Assembly (NCBI RefSeq): GCF_000496575.1
Contig: NZ_AYKT01000002.1
Span: forward strand, 1 to 64,000
Source of the DNA: Geobacillus thermodenitrificans subsp. thermodenitrificans DSM 465
GTDB lineage: Bacteria; Bacillota; Bacilli; Bacillales; Anoxybacillaceae
Direction: 5' to 3'
Length of the DNA stretch: 64,000 nt
Numbering within the stretch: the stretch's first letter is position 1; each line of letters opens with the position of its first letter. The translations under genes were made by a program, and so were the position numbers. The notes below the pieces were generated by a model that was given only the letters and a program-made list of their open reading frames with translations, did no database searches and was not told the origin of the DNA. Below, one piece after another: positions 1-7,553 of the stretch.

Positions 1-30
1 TCGCGGGTTCGAGTCCCGTCGGGACCGCCA
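1..30 (+). tRNA. tRNA-Asp, 3' end only
   Basis: The window opens inside a tRNA: a T-arm, the 3' acceptor strand CGGGACC, a G discriminator and encoded CCA. The acceptor sequence and its place directly before tRNA-Phe match tRNA-Asp in the B. subtilis trnD order. The anticodon lies outside the window, so the identity is inferred. Confidence 0.75.
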
Positions 31-65
31 TCATTTCAAAGCTATGAAATAAAAAAATTACATAG

Positions 66-141
66 GGCTCGGTAGCTCAGTCGGTAGAGCAAAGGACTGA
101 AAATCCTTGTGTCGGCGGTTCGATTCCGTCCCGAGCCACCA
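66..141 (+). tRNA. tRNA-Phe (GAA)
   Basis: Complete cloverleaf with acceptor GGCTCGG paired to CCGAGCC, discriminator A and encoded CCA. The seven-base anticodon loop holds GAA at 99-101. Confidence 0.97.
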
Positions 142-178
142 CTAAATAAATAGAATATAATCATCTTATGATTTATAT

Positions 179-254
179 GCCGACTTAGCTCAATTGGTAG
201 AGCAACTGAATCGTAATCAGTAGGTTGCGGGTTCAAGTCCTGCAGTCGGCACCA
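179..254 (+). tRNA. tRNA-Thr (CGT)
   Basis: Acceptor GCCGACT pairs with AGTCGGC, followed by ACCA. The anticodon stem ACTGA/TCAGT encloses loop ATCGTAA, giving anticodon CGT, which reads ACG codons. Confidence 0.96.
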
Positions 255-260
255 TTCCGT

Positions 261-345
261 GGAGGGGTAGCGAAGTGGCTAAACGCGGCGGACTGTAAAT
301 CCGCTCCCTTTGGGTTCGGCGGTTCGAATCCGTCCCCCTCCACCA
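261..345 (+). tRNA. tRNA-Tyr (GTA)
   Basis: An 85-nt class II tRNA with a long variable arm. Acceptor GGAGGGG pairs with CCCCTCC, followed by ACCA. Anticodon GTA is at 295-297. Confidence 0.96.
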
Positions 346-351
346 TAATGA

Positions 352-425
352 AGGGGCATAGTTTAATGGTAGAACAGAGGTCTCCAAAACCTCCGGTGTG
401 GGTTCGATTCCTACTGCCCCTGCCA
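352..425 (+). tRNA. tRNA-Trp (CCA)
   Basis: Acceptor AGGGGCA pairs with TGCCCCT, then G discriminator and encoded CCA. Anticodon CCA is at 384-386. Confidence 0.96.
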
Positions 426-441
426 TTCTGACGATCATTAT

Positions 442-515
442 GGCGGCTATGGCGAAGTGGTTAACGCACCAGATTGTGGCTCTGGCATGCGTGGGTTCGA
501 TTCCCACTAGTCGCC
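442..515 (+). tRNA. tRNA-His (GTG), CCA not encoded
   Basis: Shows the extra 5' G (-1) opposite C73 that is typical of tRNA-His. Anticodon GTG is at 476-478. The gene is followed by CCTTTT, so the CCA end must be added after transcription. Confidence 0.95.
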
Positions 516-531
516 CTTTTGCCTTCAGTGT

Positions 532-606
532 TGGGGTATAGCCAAGCGGTAAGGCAACGGACTTTGACTCCGTGATGCGTTGGTTCGAATCCAGCTACCC
601 CAGCCA
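532..606 (+). tRNA. tRNA-Gln (TTG)
   Basis: Acceptor TGGGGTA pairs with TACCCCA, then G and encoded CCA. Anticodon TTG is at 564-566. Confidence 0.96.
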
Positions 607-611
607 ATCAT

Positions 612-683
612 GCGGAAGTAGTTCAGTGGTAGAACACCACCTTGCCAAGGTGGGGGTCGCGGGTTCGAGTCCCGTCTTCCGCT
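612..683 (+). tRNA. tRNA-Gly (GCC), CCA not encoded
   Basis: Acceptor GCGGAAG pairs with CTTCCGC, with discriminator T. The next bases are CTC, so no CCA is encoded. Anticodon GCC is at 644-646. Confidence 0.95.
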
Positions 684-692
684 CTCGATCGA

Positions 693-766
<74 letters not shown>

Positions 767-781
767 CTTAATAAAAAAGTG

Positions 782-810
782 TTGACAAGCTAATAATGAT
801 ATGATATAAT
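782..810 (+). promoter_or_regulatory. Consensus sigma-A promoter before tRNA-Leu
   Basis: TTGACA at 782-787, a 17-nt spacer and TATAAT at 805-810, with an extended -10 TG at 802-803. This is a near-perfect housekeeping promoter inside the cluster, placed so that transcription starts just before tRNA-Leu. The last tRNA probably has its own supply besides read-through. Confidence 0.85.
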
Positions 811-822
811 GTTAAATGTCGC

Positions 823-906
<84 letters not shown>

Positions 907-920
907 TCGAAAAAACAAGG

Positions 921-957
921 ACAAGGGATTTCACTTTTGTGAAATCCCTTGTTTTTT
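921..957 (+). terminator. Terminator of the tRNA cluster
   Basis: A perfect 14-bp stem (921-934 with 939-952) around TTTT, followed by a T tract. Strong intrinsic terminator placed directly after tRNA-Leu. Confidence 0.9.
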
Positions 958-1088
958 ATTTACCGAATACGATTTGAGAAAAGAACATCGTGTTCGGTGA
1001 GGTGAAATGGCAGAAAAAGAGCAAGAGAGGGAAAAGAGGAGAGCGAATTCATGACGAGTGATTGCTATGATAACACAGAAATGATTTC

Positions 1089-1508
1089 TTACTCTAAATA
1101 CTCGTCACTTAGCTCGGGATTTAAATATCTTGCCATTCCTGTTTTCACCCGTTTTAATCCAAGTTTTCGATAAAATTCTTCATTTCCAGTGGTTGAGATT
1201 AAATGTACACAAGAAACATGACTGAGCTGATCCAATAAAAACTCCATGATTTTTTTTGCTATCCCTTGCTTTTGAAAATCTCGATGGACCACAACATCAT
1301 AGATTGCTGCATTAAAAACCCCATCTGAAATCGCTCTTCCAAATCCAATAATCCGACCATTGATAGTAGCCAATGCGATCACATTACTTGCTTCAAAAAC
1401 TTGCTTAATGATCTTGGTTGTATGCTTTGTCCAACCGACAGAACTATACACTTCTCTCATTTCATTAAGATTGGCATGAGAAAAATCACTATGTATTTTG
1501 ATGTCCAT
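1089..1508 (-). CDS. GNAT family N-acetyltransferase
   Basis: A 139-residue protein with the GNAT acetyl-CoA site near residues 78-97: VVHRDFQKQGIAKKIMEFLL contains the Q-x-x-G-x-A/G pyrophosphate loop after strand 4. Expected role is acetyl transfer from acetyl-CoA to an amine; the substrate cannot be read from sequence. The ATG is preceded by TAGGAGGATAGG, an excellent ribosome site. It lies just downstream of the tRNA cluster, convergent with it, in AT-rich DNA between tRNA-Leu and its degenerate copy, so it may have been acquired. The single GNAT domain has normal length and looks intact. Confidence 0.85.
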   Translation of the reverse strand: MDIKIHSDFSHANLNEMREVYSSVGWTKHTTKIIKQVFEASNVIALATINGRIIGFGRAISDGVFNAAIYDVVVHRDFQKQGIAKKIMEFLLDQLSHVSCVHLISTTGNEEFYRKLGLKRVKTGMARYLNPELSDEYLE

Positions 1509-1679
1509 CCTATCCTCCTACTGAGTCGTTACATTAGTAAACTACTTTTATCTATTCTGCAAGTGATTCAACCATCCTTTTTTGAACATTCCCGTCTGTT
1601 CATCAAACGAGAAAATCAACAGCATCTCAGCTTCAATGATACAATCATTTTGTTTCTCTACGGCTGCGTGGTTTCATTA

Positions 1680-1732
1680 TCGAGGGGCATCCCTATATAT
1701 GGGTTTGACTCTCACGATCGACATCGAAAGTA
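1680..1732 (+). pseudogene. Degenerate 3' fragment of tRNA-Leu
   Basis: Bases 1698-1730 align with 881-913 of the intact tRNA-Leu (T-arm, acceptor and the first flanking bases) with 27 of 33 matches by eye. The stretch from 1680 also resembles the variable arm. The acceptor no longer pairs properly, so this is a relict. It may be the far end of an old insertion or duplication at the tRNA-Leu gene. Apart from this relict, 1509-1816 holds nothing I can identify. Confidence 0.7.
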
Positions 1733-1816
1733 GAGGAAAGCCTTGATGATGAACGCATTGTCGATTTTTTCTAGGAATTCATTTCATAAAAATAAAGACG
1801 TAATTTCAATGTTCTT

Positions 1817-2239
1817 TTAATCAAAAAATTGCATATGGTGCATTTCACTTTTGTAATAAGATAATCGGTCATTTAGCGTGCCTGTATGAAATTCGAATTT
1901 ATGTCCATCCGGATCTGTAAAATAAACGGAACGTTTGTCTCTTTCATCCCTTTCTCTACCTGGAAGAATATTGACGCCCAACTCTTTCAATTTTTCCACG
2001 ACATGATCAAAGTCTTCTTCCTTTACAGAGAAAGCGATATGGGTGTATGAATGCTGGATGTCGTTGCGTGGAATATCTTGTTGAACATTTAAAGCTAACC
2101 AGATTCCGTTTAAGTCAAAGTAAGCCAAATTTCTCCCTTTGACTAATAGCTTTGCTCCGAACACGTTTTGATAAAAATGAATGGATTTCTCTAGATCAGA
2201 TACAGAGAACGTCAAATGATTAATCCCTCCGATTCGCAA
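1817..2239 (-). CDS. fosB: Metallothiol transferase FosB (fosfomycin resistance)
   Basis: A 140-residue vicinal-oxygen-chelate protein matching the FosB family throughout, including the family stretches [20 protein letters not shown] and FHTGTL. Metal ligands are visible at His8, His67 and Glu116. In Gram-positives FosB opens the epoxide of fosfomycin with bacillithiol (or cysteine) in the cytoplasm, using a divalent metal. The start is TTG, eight bases after GGGAGG. Length is normal and no key residue is missing. It is monocistronic in the AT-rich accessory segment. Confidence 0.92.
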   Translation of the reverse strand: MRIGGINHLTFSVSDLEKSIHFYQNVFGAKLLVKGRNLAYFDLNGIWLALNVQQDIPRNDIQHSYTHIAFSVKEEDFDHVVEKLKELGVNILPGRERDERDKRSVYFTDPDGHKFEFHTGTLNDRLSYYKSEMHHMQFFD

Positions 2240-2333
2240 TCGTCCTACCTCCCGTCTTAATAGTTTTTCTTCGTACTTTTTATGATTACGCTAAACGATG
2301 GAACATTTTCCTGCCTGTGGGAACGATAAAATG

Positions 2334-2360
2334 AAGGGAAACCCAATCAGGGTTTCCCTT
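2334..2360 (-). terminator. Hairpin between the DinB gene and fosB
   Basis: An 11-bp stem AAGGGAAACCC/GGGTTTCCCTT with a five-base loop, lying after the stop of the leftward DinB-family gene. A short T-rich stretch follows on the minus strand, so an intrinsic terminator is likely. Confidence 0.7.
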
Positions 2361-2396
2361 TTCTTTTCAACGAATGCACCCGTTAGACCATGATGA

Positions 2397-2900
2397 TTAA
2401 AGCGGTGGATTGTCCACACCGAAATGAACCCAATCTTCTTTGGATGGACCATAAACTCCAAAAGGTTTGAGTCCCGCTTGACGCATAAGAACAGTCACTT
2501 GGCCACGATGATGAATGATGTGCTTGATTAGCCCCATTAAGATTTGAGCATTGGTTTCTTGCCTTCCGAATGCATTTTGCACTTCCTTCAACGATTCGTC
2601 TGTCCATTGTTGTTCAATGACTTTGGCCGCATAGGAACTTACCTTTTGAAAGGTTTCTGCTATTTCTTTGGCTGAAGTTGGAACGTTTTCTGCATTTTCT
2701 ACTTTATCGATCTTCAACCCGAAATGGGCTAAATATTCCGGGATGTTTGTTGTAAAATGCCACACAATCCTTCCTAACGTACGACCTTCTGGGTAAACTT
2801 TTTGGTTTAACGCTTCATCGGTCAAACCATCCAAAACCTTTTGAGTTAGGCTTGCTTCCCAATTCCATTCCCTAATGAAATCTGCGACTGTGACATACAT
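2397..2900 (-). CDS. DinB family protein
   Basis: A 167-residue four-helix-bundle protein of the DinB/YfiT-like superfamily. His residues in the IVWHF motif and in the IKHIIHHRGQV motif are the usual three-histidine metal site. Such proteins are linked to bacillithiol-dependent and other thiol transferases, but this member's activity is unknown. I chose the internal ATG because GGAGGT lies seven bases upstream of it; the upstream in-frame ATG has no comparable site. Being next to fosB, another thiol-transferase type gene, is suggestive only. Confidence 0.8.
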   Translation of the reverse strand: MYVTVADFIREWNWEASLTQKVLDGLTDEALNQKVYPEGRTLGRIVWHFTTNIPEYLAHFGLKIDKVENAENVPTSAKEIAETFQKVSSYAAKVIEQQWTDESLKEVQNAFGRQETNAQILMGLIKHIIHHRGQVTVLMRQAGLKPFGVYGPSKEDWVHFGVDNPPL

Positions 2901-3092
2901 ATACAATACCTCCAAACCATGGATCATGTATTTCCTCATAGCAATACTTGTTTTTTATCTGTATGGGAGCGGTTGTCGATTGACTTGAACGAGTCACAAA
3001 ACACTTTACTTTTGTAGCCTTATTGGGTATTTGTTTTATAATGGATTGTAACAAATTTACTCTTCATTAATACTACAAGAAGGGATGAGCAA

Positions 3093-3547
3093 ATGGCAAG
3101 AATTCATGCATCCACTTTCGGGAATACACCGTTTCAGAAGCGTTTAGGACATAACAAAGAAGTGATGGAGGGGTGGGCACATTTAGGAGAAGTATGGGAA
3201 AAAGACGGGCTGCTATCAGCCGAATGAAAAGAACATTAGCGCAAGGGAATGGTTGTGAATATTGCAAAGCCAAAGGAAAAACCTGAACCTCATTCATTTA
3301 ATGAAAAAATCGCTGTTGCCGTAGGATTTGTGGAGGTCTTTTTAAAACAGATATCCCGGATTCTGCTTTTGACCTATTGAGGGAATCCTTTTCCGAAGGA
3401 GAAATCAGTGAGCTTTGCGCGTTTATTATCTTTACGACGGCTCAACAGTATTTTGGTGCCATAATGAAGTTAGAAGCGCCGGAAACAGGGAATGAAATCG
3501 CACTTTCTATCCAACGATCTGGAAAATCAATCTTTTTCATATCTTGA
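3093..3547 (+). pseudogene. Frameshifted carboxymuconolactone decarboxylase-like gene
   Basis: An ATG with a nearby ribosome site opens a frame beginning MARIHASTFGNTPFQKRLGH that stops after 44 codons at 3225. The rest continues in other frames: NGCEYCKAKGK, then PEPHSFNEKIAVAVGF, then a last frame from FKTDIPDSAFDLL to a stop at 3545. The CxxC segment and overall pattern resemble AhpD/carboxymuconolactone decarboxylase-like proteins. At least three frame changes are needed, so the gene is dead unless the sequence contains errors. The family call rests on the CxxC and helical pattern and is moderate. Confidence 0.65.
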
Positions 3548-3638
3548 CCTTTACGTGGGAGAGAGAGCCTGCGGACGCTCACTCTGCGATTTATGGTTGG
3601 CTACAAGCAGGTGAATAGTGAAACGAGGAGGGGAAATG

Positions 3639-4109
3639 ATGCAATATACCATTACGCCAATCGCATTTGTGAGAAACAACCGCAAAGATGTCGAAGATGA
3701 TTATTGGGGGAATGTGATTTCAATCATTGAATTAGTAGATGAAATCGATGATTCCGCTTTACAAGGGATCAGTGAGTTTTCGCATTTAGATATTATTTTT
3801 TATTTTGACCGAGTGACAGATGACACCATTCACTATGGAGCAAGGCATCCAAGAAATCGTAAAGAATATCCGAAGGTCGGAATTTTTGCTCAAAGGGGCA
3901 AACATCGACCGAATAAATTAGGGTTAACAACGGTTGAATTGTTAGAACATCAAGGGCGGACATTGAAAGTAAGAGGATTAGATGCCATAGATGGTACGCC
4001 GATTATTGATATTAAACCGGTTATGAAGGAGTTCTTACCTAAAGGCGAAGTAAGGCAGCCTGCTTGGTCGGTCTCATTAATGGAACGATACTGGGATTCC
4101 TGTGATTGA
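3639..4109 (+). CDS. TrmO/TsaA-like (UPF0066) SAM-dependent methyltransferase
   Basis: A 156-residue protein with the TrmO/YaeB signature: FSHLDIIFYF, RHPR, the AQRGKHRPNKLG loop and LDAIDGTPIIDIKP. The E. coli family member methylates the N6 of t6A37 in some tRNAs using S-adenosylmethionine in a beta-barrel fold. This copy is short and lacks a C-terminal extension, as do many stand-alone family members, and its true substrate is unproven. AGGAGG ends seven bases before the chosen ATG; an adjacent in-frame ATG three bases earlier is possible. Confidence 0.82.
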   Translation: MQYTITPIAFVRNNRKDVEDDYWGNVISIIELVDEIDDSALQGISEFSHLDIIFYFDRVTDDTIHYGARHPRNRKEYPKVGIFAQRGKHRPNKLGLTTVELLEHQGRTLKVRGLDAIDGTPIIDIKPVMKEFLPKGEVRQPAWSVSLMERYWDSCD

Positions 4110-4209
4110 ATGAACGACGTACTTGATTTCAGTTGATTATGGCGTAAACATAACGGGATGCTATCATAAATAAGCTTTCCTTCCATCTTGTTTATGTCAC
4201 ACACCCAAT

Positions 4210-4255
4210 TCGGGAACAATAAAAAAATTGAAAAACCGTCTTATGTAAGACGGTT
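4210..4255 (-). terminator. Terminator of the 4241-4603 gene
   Basis: Inverted repeat AACCGTCTTA/TAAGACGGTT (4234-4255) overlaps the stop codon of the leftward gene. It is followed on that strand by a T-rich run. Confidence 0.75.
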
Positions 4256-4603
4256 CTCCAAAGATTCGATGGCCAGTTTTAACGCCATTAAGCGACGCTC
4301 ATTTAATGTTTTTTGCGAACTTCCTTCCTTTGCTTTGGCTATTTGTGTTTCGATCGGCGGAATGAGACCTTGTAGAACATCTTTAGAAGTCAATATGATT
4401 TCTTCGTCATAGCAAAACTCTTCCCCATACCAAGTATTTTTTAGGCTTTCTAAACCAATTTTGACTGCGTTTCGTCTTTTTTCCACAAGAGCGGTGTTTG
4501 CACCTTTTTCTGTCATGCTTTGAAAAGCATTGGAAAGCTTATGAAAAGTGGACTCTAAGGATTGAATGGACAATTCTTGGATTTCTTGGCTAACCGTCTT
4601 CAT
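4241..4603 (-). CDS. Unknown 120-residue protein with two internal repeats
   Basis: I do not recognise the family. The protein is helical and charged, with no signal peptide or membrane span. Two related segments are visible: around residues 31-57, ending EKRRNAVKIGLESLKN, and around 90-117, ending NERRLMALKLAIESLEN. This suggests an internal duplication of a helical unit of about 45-50 residues. The ATG follows a GTGAGGT ribosome site. Its own terminator overlaps the stop, so it is probably monocistronic. Confidence 0.65.
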   Translation of the reverse strand: MKTVSQEIQELSIQSLESTFHKLSNAFQSMTEKGANTALVEKRRNAVKIGLESLKNTWYGEEFCYDEEIILTSKDVLQGLIPPIETQIAKAKEGSSQKTLNERRLMALKLAIESLENRLT

Positions 4604-4703
4604 GTACAGACCTCACTTTTCGTTTTGAATCATGCAACAGTGATATTGAGTCATACAGTTCGAATTTGGTCCAATCACCATTCAACCAAATGGCAACATG
4701 ATC

Positions 4704-4976
4704 TTATATGATATTATTTGCTTTTAACCATTCTTCCAGCAGCTTACTTCCGACGTCATAAGATAACTCATCTGTTTCGACTGTGAAAATTTTGTAACCA
4801 TATTTTTCATGGAGATCATACTGATCTAATATTCTTTTCACGACTGTAGTATCCTGTTCATGATCGAGAAAAACTACCCATTGATTTGTATGCTCAAGTT
4901 TATAGGCAACTGCTTCTACATCAACATTGTTCTCATAATATCCTAAATGAAGATGCTGATTGGGATCAAATTTCAC
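4704..4976 (-). CDS. Unknown 90-residue cytoplasmic protein
   Basis: Not recognised. It begins with GTG, nine bases after AAGGAG, and reads MKFDPNQHLHLGYYENNVDV. The pattern alternates strands and helices (WVVFLDHE, YKIFTVETDE, LLEEWLKANN). There is no signal peptide or membrane segment. It lies leftward, upstream of the repeat-containing gene, with a 100-base gap and no visible terminator between, so co-transcription is possible. The multi-hairpin element lies just upstream of its start and could be part of its leader. Confidence 0.6.
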   Translation of the reverse strand: MKFDPNQHLHLGYYENNVDVEAVAYKLEHTNQWVVFLDHEQDTTVVKRILDQYDLHEKYGYKIFTVETDELSYDVGSKLLEEWLKANNII

Positions 4977-5088
4977 GTTGATTCACTCCTTAGTATTGAT
5001 GACCATATGAAGCCATGTTTTTTATGTTAGGAGCTACTTGAGCATGTCTATAGAGGCAATTGGATGCGGCTTTTACCAAGCATTGGAG

Positions 5089-5197
5089 CGACTGCTGGCG
5101 CCCGAAACAACGCCGCTTCCGCGTTCATGTAGGGGGAAGCGGTGTTCGGTCTTTCCACACCTTGGTGTGACGAGCACAAGCTCGCTTCCGGCAGTCG
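5089..5197. other. Multi-hairpin element, possible structured RNA or mobile-element end
   Basis: An outer stem (CGACTGCTGG at 5089-5098 with CCGGCAGTCG at 5188-5197) encloses three side-by-side hairpins: an imperfect long one (about 5104-5146, CCGCTTCC with GGAAGCGG), a perfect one (CACACC-TT-GGTGTG, 5156-5169) and another perfect one (CGAGC-ACAA-GCTCG, 5171-5184). Together they form a four-way-junction fold. No protein signal explains it. It may be an RNA leader of the leftward gene at 4976, a relict IS605-type end or TnpB guide-RNA scaffold, or a miniature repeat. The strand is undetermined. Confidence 0.5.
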
Positions 5198-5217
5198 TCT
5201 ATAATGTTTGGTTACAT

Positions 5218-5688
5218 TCAAATGAATAATTCCATTTCACTGTTTTTAAAGGTAAATCCCATTTTTGTATATAACGGCTTCCCATCTTCCGTGGCATGCA
5301 GCCAAATTCGTTTGACTCCGATTGTTTTACATTCCTCAATGCAACGTTCCAACAGCGTTCTGGCCAATCCTTTTCTCCGATACGGAGGGATCGTATACAC
5401 GTTCAGTATATACGCTTCGAGTCCTTTTAGATTTTGCAAAGAAGGGGGCCGTTTGAATAAGACGATGCCACTGACACTGACTATGCGATGATTGGATAAA
5501 GCGACAAAGGAAATAAATTCATGGTTTGAAAGGGCTTCTTCTAAATATTGTTTTGTTGCGGTTGTGACAAGCGTTTCCTCTTGTTCCGACTGTATTTTTC
5601 CTAACTCCTTAAGAAATTCCAAGCGCAATCGAGTCAGATCTTCGATGTCTTGAATGGTGGCTTGGCGAATTTCAAACGGCACATTCAC
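5218..5688 (-). CDS. GNAT family N-acetyltransferase
   Basis: A 156-residue acetyltransferase with the acetyl-CoA loop in VYTIPPYRRKGLARTLLERC and a C-terminal LYTKMGF motif typical of GNAT enzymes. The substrate is unknown. The start chosen is GTG, with AAAGGAGT seven bases upstream; a longer in-frame ATG start lacks a ribosome site. It ends just beside the multi-hairpin element and is read leftward. It is in the AT-rich accessory segment and appears intact. Confidence 0.82.
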   Translation of the reverse strand: MNVPFEIRQATIQDIEDLTRLRLEFLKELGKIQSEQEETLVTTATKQYLEEALSNHEFISFVALSNHRIVSVSGIVLFKRPPSLQNLKGLEAYILNVYTIPPYRRKGLARTLLERCIEECKTIGVKRIWLHATEDGKPLYTKMGFTFKNSEMELFI

Positions 5689-6041
5689 GTCGAGCACTCC
5701 TTTCGTTTTGCGCCAGATGGTCAAAGACTTGTGTTGACGCCAGCGTTTCTGTTTCTTTCGTTCAATAGGAAAGATGATAGAAACCTAGGTGTGGCACGAA
5801 TCTGGGACCCGAGCTTGCATGGAAAGACTCTCATTCAATCAATTCCTTCTCTTTTCGACAGCAGCCTTTTGAATCCCTGCCTTGGAGGGACATTGCATCA
5901 TCCTTTGAGGAGGCTAGTGACAATCGCTGCTTCTTGGTACGATTGATTTTGGAGAAGTTCAACCATTAAGGTTTATCTATTAGAAGAATGCTTTTTCAAT
6001 CATCACCCTTTAGGGGAAAGATGAGATCAAGGAGGAGTTAC
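5689..6041. other. Gap with a possible gene remnant
   Basis: About 350 bases without a convincing gene. An open plus-strand frame at 5781-5969 has no early start codon but encodes protein-like sequence around PFESLPWRDIASSFEEA and ends at TAA. It could be the tail of a decayed gene. I could not identify the family. Confidence 0.3.
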
Positions 6042-6200
6042 ATGAAGTTTTTTCACGATATGAATGAGGACAACGAGTATTCGGCAAGCCTTGTTTGCTA
6101 CACCATATTCAACATCATCACTTTGGGAAAGATAAGGTTTTTGCGCACGAAAGTAGCGGAACAGAAAAGAAAGTTACAAGAAGCCAAAAGACTTCGTTAA
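6042..6200 (+). CDS. Small basic protein of unknown function (52 aa)
   Basis: A short gene starting at an ATG four bases after AAGGAGGAG, an excellent ribosome site. It begins MKFFHDMNEDNEYSASLVC, has a modest hydrophobic middle (VCYTIFNIITLGKIRFL) and a strongly basic tail with lysine and arginine every few residues. The middle is marginal as a membrane helix. The function is unknown. The ribosome site and codon pattern argue that it is real despite its size. Confidence 0.5.
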   Translation: MKFFHDMNEDNEYSASLVCYTIFNIITLGKIRFLRTKVAEQKRKLQEAKRLR

Positions 6201-6611
6201 AATTTTAAGATGTATGATTCGGGACCGGATCTTTTCATCATCAACGGTGATGCAGACACCGTTGATCATAGCCTGTCAGGAGCATTTGGGGAAACCGGTC
6301 CTTCTTTCCGCTCAATTGATTCCATGGTGCAGGAGCTTTGTCAGTACGTGATAAGGCCATCCACGTTGGCGGGAGGGGTAGAAGAAACGGAAAAATCGAG
6401 ACAAATGCAGGCTGTTGGTGCAGCCAAACAGTGCGGTTGAAACGTTCGGCTAACAGGTGATTAGGAAACTTTTACAAAAGTATATGTTACATCCTGTTGA
6501 AATAAGTTGAAAACGAACAAATAGTAAGAAAAAAATGAAACCATATGATGGATAAAACGTATATAATAATGAAGGAATGGTTTCTAAAATATTCAAATAG
6601 GAGTGTTGACA
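6201..6611. other. Gap holding an inverted repeat and a doubtful ORF
   Basis: A perfect 10-bp inverted repeat (6240-6249 with 6257-6266, ATCAACGGTG/CACCGTTGAT, 7-nt loop) has no T tract. A 76-codon frame runs through 6210-6440 but lacks a ribosome site and includes the palindrome, so I do not call it a gene. The last 150 bases are AT-rich upstream DNA of the next small gene. Confidence 0.35.
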
Positions 6612-6791
6612 TTGAATCATAAAACTGCGGGTTTGGTTTTCGTGACAGTTGGTTTCATTTTCTTGATGCTATCATTAACTCTTACGTTGCCTACCCCTAT
6701 ATGGAGTGTATTGCTTGGTATAAGTATTATCTCAAACATGACAGGAACGGCAATTTTGGTGCGTTTTATAAAACAATCTCAGCGTGTATGA
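6612..6791 (+). CDS. Small two-span membrane protein (59 aa)
   Basis: After AGGAG (6599-6603) an eight-base spacer leads to a TTG start. The protein has two hydrophobic stretches, AGLVFVTVGFIFLMLSLTLT and WSVLLGISIISNMTGTAILV, separated by a short PTPI turn, and a basic tail RFIKQSQRV. It is therefore a likely hairpin membrane protein with both ends inside. No family is recognised. A GTG three codons upstream is an alternative start but overlaps the ribosome site. Confidence 0.5.
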   Translation: MNHKTAGLVFVTVGFIFLMLSLTLTLPTPIWSVLLGISIISNMTGTAILVRFIKQSQRV

Positions 6792-7101
6792 ATCTTATTC
6801 GCTACCTTGTTTTTTAACTGCAAATCGGGATTTATTTGACAAGCACGTAGGCAGTTCTGTGGGAATTGTTTTGTGAGATTTAGAGGAACGAAAATAGATG
6901 AATGATCACTTTGTACATAAAGAAGGAGACGTTTTCAACGCTTAGTGAGAGGCATTATCAACTTCTTTATGTAAGAAAGAGGGTTCATTGGATCATGTGG
7001 TGGAAATAAATTAATCATTGTACTGAAACAAAAGCTTATTCCACCCATGAGGGATTCGCTCAATAAATAGATAACAGTAACAGAAGACAGGGAGAAATGT
7101 G
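6792..7101. other. Gene-free stretch
   Basis: About 310 bases of AT-rich sequence. I see no open frame with a ribosome site, no strong hairpin and no clear promoter, apart from the GGGAG ribosome site of the following gene. Confidence 0.4.
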
Positions 7102-7380
7102 ATGTCAGGGATAAAAGTAGAAAAATTAAATGATAAGTTAGTGATTAGTTGGTTGCTATCAAAAATAGAAGTACCCATTTCTGATATTGTAAAAGTAACA
7201 TTTGACGATACTTATGGCGGGGAGGAGAAAACAGCTATTCGAATTGGCACACCATATGGAGCAACGGATAGACTGGTCATTTTAACACATTCCAACACCT
7301 ATATTTTATTTACGACAGATGCCATCTCCATTAAAAATAAAATCTTCTCATTTATAAACGAACAACTCCAACAGAAATAA
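7102..7380 (+). CDS. SunI/YnzG-like bacterial PH-domain protein
   Basis: A 92-residue protein, MSGIKVEKLNDKLVISWLLS at its start, with predicted beta-strand repeats and one C-terminal helix (IKNKIFSFINEQL), the layout of a bacterial PH domain. The central IRIGTPYGATDRLVILT and YILFTTDA motifs resemble my memory of SunI/YnzG proteins. SunI itself protects B. subtilis from sublancin, but most relatives have no known role and no bacteriocin genes are nearby. There is no strong membrane helix here, unlike SunI. The start follows GGGAG by seven bases. Confidence 0.55.
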   Translation: MSGIKVEKLNDKLVISWLLSKIEVPISDIVKVTFDDTYGGEEKTAIRIGTPYGATDRLVILTHSNTYILFTTDAISIKNKIFSFINEQLQQK

Positions 7381-7513
7381 AACTCCATTTCATGATAAGG
7401 GGGAGGGATTGAGTTTTAAGAAATCGTTGAAAACGATGAGATAAATGAAACAATTAAATGCATGTAGATCGTGCAAAAATGCCCTAGGGTTATTTAAATG
7501 ATTCAAGTAGCGG

Positions 7514-7553
7514 AAGCATTACTTCAAGAAGCAGGGAGTAATGCTTTTTTTTT
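7514..7553 (+). terminator. Terminator after the PH-domain gene region
   Basis: Stem AGCATTACT/AGTAATGCT (7515-7523 and 7537-7545) followed by eight or more T. Intrinsic terminator for the rightward genes. Confidence 0.8.

Noticed and set aside
1007-1054. 15-codon frame with a GAGGTG site (MAEKEQEREKRRANS)
   Set aside because: Too short and low-complexity; may be a truncated gene start but no family or conservation can be shown.
6210-6440. 76-codon plus-strand frame
   Set aside because: No ribosome site, and it contains a perfect palindrome with no coding explanation; described in the gap entry only.
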